A stretch of 64,000 bases of DNA, from contig NC_043745.1 of the NCBI RefSeq assembly GCF_902148845.1, positions 29,650,063-29,714,062 on the forward strand, written 5' to 3'. The notes beneath the pieces were generated by a model. That model worked only from the letters and a program-made list of their open reading frames with translations. It searched no databases and was not told the DNA's origin. A program made the translations under genes and the position numbers. This DNA is from Salarias fasciatus. Taxonomy: Eukaryota; Chordata; Actinopteri; Blenniiformes; Blenniidae. Below are positions 1 through 22,398 of this stretch, one piece after another (the stretch's first letter is position 1; every line of letters starts with the position of its first letter).

Positions 1-1800
1 CCAGAAAACCCAGGTCAGTGGAGGAGGACATGTGTGGTGAACTGGGACCAAAAACAATAACCTCACATTTATTTTGATTGAGATGAAGAAAATTCAATGC
101 CATCCATGCTTTGATTTCATTTATGCAGTCTAAAAGAGGTTTGATAGCCTGAGGATCATACTTATTTAGCAGTAAGTAAATCTGGCTGTCATCAGCATAG
201 CAATGAAAAGCAATGTCATGTTTCCTTAAGATGGTGCCGAGAGGGAGCGTATACAGGGAATAAAGCAGGGGCCCAAGAATCGATCCCTGGGGAACACCAT
301 ATGACAGGGGCGCAGAGGAAGAGACATAGTCACCAAAACCAACACAAAAAGTCCTATCGGCTAAATATAACCTGAACCATGAAAGGGCTGCACCAGGAAT
401 TCCAACCCAGTGCTCCAACCGAGAGAGAAGAATTTCATGGTCCACAGTATCAAATGCAGCTGTCAGATCAAGCAGCACAAGTACAACAGAATTCCCAGCA
501 TCAGTAGACATAAAAATGTCATTAAAAACTTGCAACAGAGCAGATTCTGTACTGTGGAGACTCTTAAAACCAGACTGAAAAGTTTCCGCGATGTTGTGCT
601 CCTCTAAAAATGATTATAACTGAATAAAAACCATTTTTTCCATAACCTTTGCAAGAAACTGAATTTTTGAGATTGGCCTGAAACTGGAAAGGTCAAATGA
701 GTCGAGGTTAGGTTTTTTTAGCAGAGGATGCACAACAGCATGTTTAAAATTTGCAGGGACGACACTGGTAGAAAAACTACTGTTTATAATGTTTTGGACA
801 GTAGGAGCCAAAGTGTCGAAAACCTCTTTAAAAAGACGAGGGGGTAATGGATCTTGTGGAGAACCTGATGCCTTCATATGTGTCACAATGTCCTTAAGTT
901 GAGTGAGACCCACAGGCTCACACTGTTCAAAGCTGGCAGAGCAAGGAACATATCCAGAAGGGTCCTGGGACGGAGCCTCAATAAGCGCTCTGCAGCTCTC
1001 AACCTTGTTCAAAAAAAATGACAGAAATCGTTCACACATCTCTGGTGATGGTTCTAAACATATAGGCTGAGGTACATTTAAAGCAGAATCAATGGTTTTA
1101 AAAAGAACATGAGGCTTATGAGAATTTGTTGCAGTAATATTTGAAAAATACATCCTTCTTTGAGTTTCTACAGTACTCTGATATAAACGCCAGCTCTCAC
1201 TCAGAATTTGCCACGATACTTCCAGCTTGTCCTTTTTCCAGTTTCGTTCAGCTTGTCTGCATGCACGCCTGGCTGTGCGGGTCGCCTCATTTAGCCAGGG
1301 CTCAGATCTACGTTTAAGCGTCTTAGATTTGAGTGGAGCAACAGACTCTAGCGCAGTGTGGCAGACCGAATGAAAACTAGAAGCTAAAACCTCAGTGTCA
1401 GTAGTGTCCGCGTGTACAGACTGGTCAGCATGGACAGCGTAGGCTGCACAGAAACGAACAGCAGTGGAAGGGTTAAGCACCCGACAGCGGCGCACAGGAG
1501 CGCACGGTGTGGTCATTACGCACGGCACATCAATATTAAAAACCACAGGCATGTGATCAGAAAACACAGCGTCGCATATTTCAAGGTTTTCAACAGACAG
1601 TCCGTGAGTCAGCACAAGGTCAAGCGTATGACCACGCTGCTGAGTCGGACCAGAAACACACTGCACAAACCCAAACGAGTCCACAAGATTTAGAAAGTCT
1701 TTGGCCATCGGCTTATCAAGACAACAGACATGAATACTGAAGTCCCCAACAATAAGGATTTTGTCATGGTTTCTGCCATCGTCTGTGTTATAAAGTGTGC
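1..1800 (-). mobile_element. L2-like LINE, 5'-truncated, partial at left edge
   Basis: Read on the minus strand, this encodes the end of an endonuclease domain (ILIVGDFSIHV, then DLVLTHG and SDHMPVVFNI, about 1770-1530). A linker and a reverse transcriptase follow with FRPISKIQFLAKVMEKM (about 680-630), LDLTAAFDTVDH, GVPQGSILGPLLYSLY (about 310-250) and the catalytic YADDSQIY (about 205-180). This order and these motifs fit the L2/CR1 group of non-LTR retrotransposons; the exact family is not resolvable by eye. The 399-codon reading frame (1813-614) ends at an in-frame TAA at 616-614, after which the same frame stays open through the YADD box, so this copy has at least one stop. The match to LINE protein fades near 1800, consistent with ordinary 5' truncation. 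It lies in the last visible intron of phka2, in the same orientation as the gene. The 3' end is outside the window. Confidence 0.85.
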
Positions 1801-2203
1801 AGCGTGCCTCCACTGGGTGGCGCCAGAGATCTTCAGAAGGCTGCAGCTGAAGGAACTAATCCAAAGTTCTTTCAGAAATGTGGATGTTTTTGCATCTGGA
1901 CAGTGTGCAATTTGCAGACAAATGTTAGCTGATGAATCTATTGTGACGAGGCTGAAGGAGTTCTAGACAAACTGAAATCAACAGAAGACTGACTCATATC
2001 ACAGTTCCAGGAACTGCAAATACTGCCCTCTCTGGTGCTAAAGATAGCTTCAGTAAAGGTGTTGCTACCGCCAGAGATGGCATTCACGAGGAAAAGAAGT
2101 CTTTAAGATTTCAGAAAAAGTAATCCTTTATAACCATCTTTCATGCTGTTCATCCCCCAAAACTCTGACAGCTTCTGATTGACGTCTTTATCTGTGGTTG
2201 TAC

Positions 2204-14450
<12,247 letters not shown>

Positions 14451-14468
14451 ACAACACACACTCACACA

Positions 14469-14472
<4 letters not shown>

Positions 14473-14527
<55 letters not shown>
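14473..14527. repeat. (CA)n microsatellite, about 27 units
   Basis: Pure CA dinucleotide tract about 250 bp upstream of the phka2 start codon, preceded by an imperfect CA stretch from 14451. Confidence 0.95.
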
Positions 14528-14530
<3 letters not shown>

Positions 14531-15182
14531 CAGATGCTCTGGTCAGACTGATCCTGCAGATGAAAACACGTTTCAATACAAAGACAGGCGTGCAGAGGAC
14601 GTAAAGGAGCAAATCTACTGTCCGGGAAACAGTGTGATTAAAAAAAAAACCCAAAAATCATGCAGTTCCTGGTTGATGATTATTTTGCGACAGAGGGCGA
14701 CAAAGACCGTTATTTGTCTCACCCAGCTTTATGGATCAATATTAACAGAAAATAAAATAATTCTAGTTTATTGACTGATGTAATAAACATTTATTTATAA
14801 TGTACATTAACTAACAAAAGGTACCTTGTCCCGTGAGGCAGTTCATTCAAATGATTCACATACTGAAAAAAAATACAGAAATAGGAGGAATAAACCGAAA
14901 AAATTAAATTTCTAAATAAAATTGAAAACTGTCTAAAAGTGAGTGCTAAAAAGTCAAGGGAGGTAAATAGATAGGGACTTTGAATGTAATTGTCATTTCT
15001 TTAAGTTAAGTCTTAATTATTTTGTCCAAAAACACTATTTTTTTCCGATTGGTTTATTAATTTTCCATTTCAAGAGACATATATTTAAGCACAACACAAA
15101 TAACAAACGCAGCAACAAAAAACAAAACAAACTAAACTAAACAAAAAACCCCACCAGTAAAAAAATATTGATTAAATCAGTA

Positions 15183-15308
15183 TGTACATGTATCAGTATC
15201 AGTATGTGCATATATGCACATACTGATACTGATATATGTACACACATACTGTTGAAATGTTTGTATGTTGGGTACTCTATAGGGTACTCAGCATACAAAC
15301 ATTTCAAC
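15183..15308. repeat. two adjacent near-perfect palindromes
   Basis: Palindrome 1 spans 15183-15242, centred at 15212/15213 on GCATATATGC. Its arms pair at 29 of 30 positions; the exception is G15190 opposite T15235. Palindrome 2 spans 15251-15308, centred at 15279/15280. Its arms (beginning GTTGAAATGTTTGTATG) pair at 26 of 29 positions; exceptions are T15268/G15291, G15271/T15288 and T15276/G15283. Only 8 bp separate the two. There is no spacer between arms, so each could form a cruciform in DNA or a hairpin in RNA. They lie next to the 3' side of an L1-like fragment. I do not recognise a known MITE. Confidence 0.9.
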
Positions 15309-15389
15309 AAACGATGTGCACACAGATGCATCTTAAGTCCATAGTTTGGTCACAATCTTCATCTCTGATTCTAGTTCGCCATGTTAATA

Positions 15390-16330
15390 GACCAGTCCTG
15401 GAACTATGGATCTTTTGGGTCCGTGTATGAATTGCGTCCAGTTGTGGGTGTTTGCACTTTTAGGCTCTTCATGAAGGTTAGGAAAGAAAACCACATGTCA
15501 AAATCCTTGGTCTTTCCTCTTGCTATATAAATGACATGTCTGTAATCCATTGGCCAGAAGAAGGTCTGAATCTCCTTCCATTTTTCCACTTAGCTTGTAA
15601 CAAACAAAAATTAATTAGTTTGCGTTCCTTTACAGGTAAGGTAAGGTAAGGTACTTTATTTGTCATTATACAGTTGCTGGAAAATCCTCCGGGTATTCCT
15701 GCAATAAGCATATTTTAACTTCAACTGGAACATTCCTTCCTGTAAGTGTAGAGATTAATTGGAGAACCTCTTTACAAAATATCTGCAGTTTTTGACAGCT
15801 CCACATGTACCGGTAGCACCGGTAGTCAAGCAGCGTACCAGCTTCTTCCATACATTTGATGCAGTAGTCAGGGATATTTGGATTAAAGTGATGTAGGTGT
15901 GATATAGGTCCTAAGCAACCATTTATATTGTAGGAGTTTACATCTTGTATTTATTTACTGTTTGACTTTGGGGTAGAAGACAAGTCTCCTCCCAATCCTC
16001 CACACTGATATGTGACTGTAGATCATTTTTCCATGCAGATAGATAGGAAAGAGAGTTTTCTTTAGAAGCTGCTAATAGTAGACCATAAAGGATGGATATT
16101 TGACTTATGTAATTGCTTGACCATACATTCTCCAATGGTTGATAATAAGGGTTCTCAGGTCGTTTTAATATGGGAATATATAAAGTTTCTTAATTGCAAA
16201 TACTTAAAGTGATGCTCCCTAAGTAAGTTAAAGTTTTTTCTTTTAAATGTGTTAATGACATTAAAGTGGTGCATGACCAAAGAAATTTAAAATCAGTTTT
16301 AAAACCTTGTTTGAATTGAATCTATCTGAT
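15390..16330 (-). mobile_element. L1-like LINE, 3' coding fragment, decayed
   Basis: Minus-strand frames encode pieces of the C-terminal region of fish L1-clade ORF2. One runs from about 16135 (ENVWSSNYISQISILYG, then SAWKNDLQSHISVEDWEE). Another runs from about 15860 (NIPDYCIKCMEEAGTLL, MWSCQKLQIFCKEV), which fits the cysteine-bearing 'CPK..FW..V' tail of L1 ORF2. A third runs from about 15640 (ERKLINFCLLQAKW, SSGQWITDM). The pieces are in different frames with internal stops, so the copy is inactive. Only the 3' end is present. Confidence 0.65.
15635..15672. repeat. (GGTAA)n plus short tail, interrupting the L1-like fragment
   Basis: Three to four GGTAA units are followed by ACTTTATTTGTCATTATA. 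The block sits between two pieces of L1-like coding sequence that lie on either side in different frames. It looks like a small insertion or an expanded pentamer rather than LINE sequence. Confidence 0.6.
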
Positions 16331-16364
16331 TCAGATATAAAGTATGTTTACCATCTTAAACATC

Positions 16365-16530
16365 CATCCATCCTCCAGTGCCCATGGTCACTGGAGCCAA
16401 GTGAACTGATGATGAGGACAACATACACCGTGGGCAGAGCGCCACTCCATCACACGTCAGACCCACTCACATTTACACCTAGGAGCAGTTTAAGGTAAGC
16501 AATTAACTTCACACATGTTTTTAGACTGCA
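16365..16530 (-). repeat. tRNA-derived SINE-like repeat, tail half
   Basis: Plus-strand phrases CATCCATCCATCCTCCAGTG, CACTCCATCACACGTCAG, CTCACATTTACACCTAGG and CATGTTTTTAGACTGCAGG match, in order, the reverse complement of the 3' half of the common fish SINE-like repeat. Roughly 165 bp, diverged. Confidence 0.55.
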
Positions 16531-16793
16531 GGACAAACCTCAACCCATACCACTACTGTGCCAAGAAAAGCAACCACTCTCCCACCAACATTACAATCAG
16601 TGACATATGAGAAGCTGAGAAGAAGACTTCCATAGTGAGAAGAGTGATCAGTCAGTGAGACAGTATTCTTTTATCACCAACAACACCTCAGAGTCTTTTG
16701 GATATGATAGAATTCATCAGACCATTTACATGTACAGACAACAGCTGATCATTTATGCTGGATTAAAATACGATAGAAAATATGTATGTTTTT

Positions 16794-16899
<106 letters not shown>

Positions 16900-16969
16900 T
16901 ACAAACTTCACAATAAAGTTCTAAGGAAGCCTGTCTTGTTGCTTGGAACAGCGTTTCGAATAACGGACT

Positions 16970-17040
16970 CTTTCAGCCAATCAACGTCCAGCGCTGTGAC
17001 TTTTTCAGCCAATCAGCGCGCAGCTCTCTTCAGCGTTGTC
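16970..17040 (+). promoter_or_regulatory. ap1s2 proximal promoter with two CCAAT boxes
   Basis: CCAAT at 16977-16981 and again at 17009-17013, 32 bp apart, about three helical turns. Both sit in the same wider context (TTTCAGCCAATCA). This is the usual look of a paired NF-Y promoter. No TATA box is evident. Transcription probably starts shortly downstream, near 17040. Confidence 0.6.
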
Positions 17041-17183
17041 TCACCATCCGCTAGCTGCTTTAGCGTCACCAGCTAACCCACAGAAGCAGAAGTATCTGGA
17101 AAATTTCTTCGGGCGATGAATTCCCCTTGAATTTGCCCAAGTTACGCGTTCGCCCAGAGTCCAGCTCGAAGGCCCGGTGGAAG
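17041..17183 (+). other. ap1s2: candidate noncoding first exon of ap1s2
   Basis: A CpG-containing leader is followed by a good donor, GAAG|GTAACG, at 17184. The coding exon at 17655 begins with its ATG directly after an acceptor, so a separate upstream 5'UTR exon is required, and this is the best candidate. It contains a four-codon upstream frame (17116-17130, MNSP). The start of the exon is a guess. Confidence 0.45.
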
Positions 17184-17654
17184 GTAACGAGTCGTGTTTA
17201 CTTGTCGTTCCTGCCTGTAGCTCGATAAGCGTCGCAGGAGGGCGCAAATGACCAGGAACGTGTTTTTGCTCCATTATGTGGCCATTAATCGAGGTTAGCT
17301 AACGTGAGCTCATGAAACTTTATGCCAAAGCTTCTGGGATGTACATTTTTCTAGATCTGAGACGGATTGGACTGGATGGCTAGGTCGTGTTACCCTCGTA
17401 CACAGGGCGTGTTTTCAGTATTCTCTGTATTACTCACTATGTGTGATAAATGAATGGACTTCAGTACTATGCTTCTCTATTACTCACGAAACGTCACGTT
17501 TCTAAATTACTCAGCACAACACGTCCATCCTTGATGATTCCACGGTGCTGCTTCATCCTCCTCTTATATCTTTAATAAACCTCCCTCTCAGACAATGTTT
17601 ATCATTTCCCAGCCTTGAGTAACTTTGTTTTTTTGGATCTTTCTCCTCCTCCAG

Positions 17655-20311
17655 ATGCAGTTCATGCTGTTGTTCAGCCGCCAGGGAAAGCTGCGGCTTC
17701 AGAAATGGTATGTCCCCCTGTCTGATAAAGAGAGGAAGAAGATCTCAAGGGATCTGGTCCAGACCATCCTGGCCAGAAAGCCCAAGATGTGCAGCTTCCT
17801 GGAGTGGAGGGATCTCAAGATTGTGTACAAGAGGTAAGCTAGTAAATACTGGGGTGTGATATCATTGCAGTTACCCAGGTTGTGTTTCTGATGAGCATTT
17901 AGACCGTGTATCTCTTTTAACCGTCGATAACTTGAAGCATAAATCCATGATGATAATCTTACTACTTGTGCAGAAAGATGTAGTTTTCTTCAGATCTCTC
18001 AGCTCTTCATCAGTGACAGCTCTTTGAAACGATGGCACAATCCAGGCTGCATTTCCACTAAATCCAGTAATTCCAGCTGAAGGAAAAAAATTGTACATCT
18101 GGTTCTAAATGCTAAAAAATTTATGACAAGTTGAGATAAATATGCATTTCTCCAGCTTGAATCTTCTCCGGTTGTTGTCTTCTTCGCTACTTCACTTCTT
18201 TACTACATTAATCTGTCATTACTCCTACACTTCAGTCTTTTAATTTAGTCATGAATGCATGAAGTCATGTGGTTCTTTTCCTCATGATGACAGTAGGAGT
18301 TTCATCTTCACTCCAGGTTAATTTCCTTGCTGTTTCTCGTTTAAATCTGCATCCCACGAGCAGATGGATTTGGCTCAGTGTGCTTGGTTTTACAACCTGA
18401 CCTCAGGTGGGAACCTTGTGTGTATGAAAACAGGAAGTCGGAGGGGAGAGACTGCACAGATTTGTTTTGTTACAGACTGGGAAAACATAGCTAAATGGTG
18501 ATGAGTTTAGATTACTGTGGGCTAATCCCTAATAATTCACAGTGGTCAAAAATACTAAGCTTCATTCTGTTTTGTAAAACGGTAGATTAGGACTTTTATA
18601 CGGGAAGTGCTACTGTTTGGTTTGTTGCATCACTTCTGCAATCTGTGGCAGTTTGTTGGTGTTGTTTATGAAAGCCCAGTGATTATTTTGTCAAGCACTG
18701 AGATTTCTGGCATTTAGATCTCACCTTCTGGTGTGTTATAAAAGCCAGAAACACCCCCTCTGAGATGATAACTGCTGAACAGTGGAAGACAATGATACAA
18801 ATATGCAGTGTTGCCTGATTTGTTCTGAACATATGAATGCTGAGTCATAAAAGTTGGGAGGAAAAAAAACATTCCTTTGAACTTTATATTTAACAACAGC
18901 TAGACGTGGTACCATTTATTCAGGATGTTTTCTTGCAAGATTATATTGTGTTAAGAGGTTTGTGTGTTTATTGTGCATATATGTGCATGATCACTCCCCA
19001 CAAATAATCTGTATGGGGCATTTGTTCTTCTCACACAACTCCTCTTCTTCTTTCTTCTTTAATCCTGTAAAAGGTACGCAAGCCTGTATTTCTGCTGTGC
19101 GGTAGAGGATCAGGACAACGAGCTGATCACTCTGGAGATCATCCACAGATATGTGGAGCTGCTTGACAAATATTTTGGCAGTGTGAGTCTTGTAAACATC
19201 ACTTGTGTAACATAAGAAATTAAAGAGAGGAGAAAATGTTTCCTCTGATTCTTTTTCTTTGTGGTGTTGTGATATTACAGGTGTGTGAACTGGACATCAT
19301 TTTCAACTTTGAGAAGGCCTACTTCATCCTGGATGAGTTCCTGCTGGGTGGAGAGGCTCAGGAAACCTCCAAGAAGAATGTGCTGAAGGCCATCGAGCAG
19401 GCCGACCTGCTGCAGGAGGTACGGCTTCATCAGCACATTTTCCCCAGAAATGTCTGTACAGTTGTTTCTCTGAGGATTTCTTATGACGTTCTGAATGTAT
19501 TCCAACAAATGGAAGATATTTTTATGTGACATTTCAGCAATAGAACAGAAAAGATGCTGGATGTCTTTGTTGGTTTTAATAGTATGGAATAAAGAGGCAA
19601 AAGTTCTGTCAACTGGTTGAAAAGGCATGGACCTGAGACTCAGAGAGCTCCGGTGCTAAATAAACTTATGAGCATATTTGGTGTTTGGACAATCCAGGAC
19701 AAGTACAGAAATCCAGTGAAGTCACCGCTCAGGTTCAGTTCGGGCAGGCAGTTCCTCCTAATCACCCCCTTTCAGGTTACCCAGTCTGCATTTGAAGGTT
19801 TGAATCTGAAATGAAAAGTTGTAATTTTGCTTGGAAGAAAAAAAAATGGAATTGATCTGCGAGTGAAGGCTGCTGCAAGAGCCATCTGCACCTGCTGGCA
19901 CCTGGTTTTTTTTTTTTTTTTTTTTTTTAGGCCAGCAGCACCTGATTAATTTCTCTCGCTCTCTCTTTCGTGCCAGTGCTCTGAAGTCCTCAGCGTCTGC
20001 ATTGCTGTTAAGGTCTTATTCAGCGCTCAGTGATTTATTCTTAGCTAAGAATGCTGGACTATTGTTGAAGCGGCACAGCTGACTGTGCAGGAGTTTCAAC
20101 TCTCTGTGAAAGGTCTCATAGCACATTTTGCAACTTGCAATTATGACTCATGCACTATTAATTATGAGTCGCAGGGGTGTCTTGTGCAACAGTGTGAGTT
20201 ATAAATAGATAAGAGGATTTTTCAGCTTTTTTTTTTTTTTTTTTTTTCTTTCTTCTCCTGCAGGAGGCTGAAGCACCACGGAGCGTTTTAGAGGAGATCG
20301 GGCTGACATAG
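17655..20311 (+). CDS. ap1s2: AP-1 complex subunit sigma-2 (sigma-1B adaptin)
   Basis: Small longin-fold subunit of the clathrin adaptor AP-1, which sorts cargo between trans-Golgi network and endosomes; in AP complexes the sigma subunit helps bind dileucine signals. Coding exons: 17655-17833, 19074-19182, 19281-19418, 20264-20311, all GT-AG, giving 157 aa, the same length as human AP1S2. Diagnostic segments are [57 protein letters not shown] and the C-terminus [13 protein letters not shown]1S2 is favoured over AP1S1 and AP1S3 by the N-terminal MQF, VPLSDKE and the IGLT ending, and by the neighbouring zrsr2, as on human Xp22. The ATG comes immediately after the acceptor of the first coding exon. 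The last intron has a long T-run (20228-20247) as polypyrimidine tract. Confidence 0.97.
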
Positions 20312-21915
20312 ATCATCACGCTGCTGATCTGTCAAATCCAGATCTGACAGCCTCCGTGTCCCTCGATCCCGTCTCCTCCTGGTCACTGTGTCAGTGTTGT
20401 CTGTATGCATACACACCTTCATCTATGTACTGTACTATCCTGTAACGTCATTTCAACGTGGTGCCAATCGTGGTTTTCAGTGTGTCTCCTATGTAAACGC
20501 TCCCCTCACTGTAATCTTCGGTATTCTTCTAACTTCCTAAAAACCCCCTCAGAGAACAATGTAGCACCGACACGGAAACTCCAGCATCGTGTTAGTATTA
20601 TTCATCGTCGCAGATTGCAGAGTTTTATGTGCCGTTGGGTTTGAAGTACTTTTGAGGTGCTAATGTAGCTCCAGTTGGTGCGTCCAATGTGTTACCGTCA
20701 CACAGTCAAAAGTCAAATATGAGGAAAAAACAAATACAGATCATCTGACATGATTAACAACTGTCTGCTACACAAATACTCAGTCACTCATACTCCTTCT
20801 GCAGCAAACTAAAATATTCTCTATTACACGAGATTTGATCTATGTAGAAACTGAGCACAAATGGAGCGTCCTTGTTTTGATTAGGATTGTTTCTGCAACT
20901 GTTAAACTACCTTCTGCTGCTAGTCGCTGATGGAGCGAGTTATGACGTCAGTTCTTGGATTATATCGTCTCCTGTTTATTGCTGCTTTGTATTGGGAGAT
21001 TTTGGACATTTTTGTGTGTGATTGAGATAAAATGGTAACACATTAGAGACAGCCGCTTCGTGGCGTTGAAGGAATCGCAGTAATTTGTTCATAATGAAAT
21101 CCAACAAAGCAATCTGTAAAACTCAAACTTCAATCCATAATCCTTATTGATGTATATGTTACGTATTTGTGTTTGCTGTTTCTGCTGCAAAATTTCTATT
21201 TCTGTTTCAGAACTGAACTGCGTACCCTTGTTAAATATGGGTGGTTTCTGTGTAATTGACGTAAGCTGTTTTGTCTTTCTTTCCCTTTTGAAAAGTGACT
21301 TATTTTCCTCAAAGATGCATTTAACATTCATGTAACGGGGATAAAACTTCAACTTAGTCCCTCCTCTAGTCTTTAGGCACGACAGGATAGTGACCCAAAT
21401 AAACGAAATATCTTGATGTCTTACAAAAAAAAAAAAAAAAACATCCTTGGCTTACTCTTACAGATTAACATGACCAAAGAACACTGTGTTTTACCTTCAC
21501 GCTGGTGACTACAGAAAAGGGATCTATTCCAAAGGGTTATTTGGCTACAGTGAATCAGTATTAAGAAACTAATCTGGTACATTTACAGATTGTAACTTTA
21601 TGGAAGAGAATCTTCGGATCAACTGCACATATCAGGGTATATCATCAGTATTCATCAACGTCGGCTTGTTCCTCAGAAAACAAGCCACAACCTCTGAACT
21701 CATCCCAGACTATATGGCAGTCTTTTTTATTTACATTTATCAGACCGCACTCGTTTCTGTTGAACATTCATGCGTAAAAGAAGATGAACATGTTATTTAA
21801 TTTCTGCAAAGGAAATGTCTTTTTGTATTAAACACTGCCAACACACACATTTGCCAACACATTTTTTCTTTTATATTCAAAAGACATTAATAAATGTTAT
21901 CAAGAAGAACATGGG
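20312..21915 (+). other. ap1s2: ap1s2 3' UTR
   Basis: About 1.6 kb of AT-rich sequence without credible coding potential follows the stop codon. It ends at a candidate poly(A) signal AATAAA (21889-21894). It contains an A-run at 21424-21441. Short open frames within it do not resemble known proteins. Confidence 0.6.
21889..21894 (+). terminator. candidate poly(A) signal of ap1s2
   Basis: AATAAA on the plus strand, followed by a T/GT-rich stretch from about 21913. It is the last such signal before the convergent zrsr2 signals. Confidence 0.5.
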
Positions 21916-21939
21916 TGTTGCTTTCTTGTCGTGGATTGT

Positions 21940-21945
21940 TTTATT
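21940..21945 (-). terminator. candidate poly(A) signal of zrsr2 (distal)
   Basis: AATAAA on the minus strand, 454 bp beyond the zrsr2 stop. A nearer candidate is at 22113-22118. Use of the distal one would bring the zrsr2 and ap1s2 transcript ends to within a few tens of bases. Confidence 0.4.
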
Positions 21946-22112
21946 CTTTCATTCAGCAACAATGAGCCGTATGGTGCAACAGTTTAAGTGACTGGATGTT
22001 TAACTGAAGGTGTATAAAACTGTCAGCAGCCCTGCCCACGCCGTTTTCGTGAATTCAGCCTCACTTTGTAGCTTTCACTATAACGCCACGTTGCTAACAA
22101 TGCTAGTTAGCC

Positions 22113-22118
22113 TTTATT
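22113..22118 (-). terminator. candidate poly(A) signal of zrsr2 (proximal)
   Basis: AATAAA on the minus strand, 281 bp beyond the zrsr2 stop codon. Choice between this and the distal signal cannot be made from sequence. Confidence 0.4.
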
Positions 22119-22398
22119 GTTGCGTTTCTTCAGGAATTGTTGCTGTCAGCTGTTCAGTTCCGGGTGTTTATGTCATGTTGGATCGCCTCTCAGAGGAAAA
22201 TTAGGAACAGAAAGTAACTTTTAACAAAGTCACAATGGTCTTATAGTTACAGTTTTACTGAACCAGGTGATTCTGCAGGCCAGACTGGACTGCACAGCGG
22301 GCCGCTTTTGGCCCACAAGCCCTATGTTTGGAGCCCGTTTTAAACCAAGAAAGCGACAGCAACTCAGACAAAGTGTTTGGACTTTTTGAAATTGAAGA

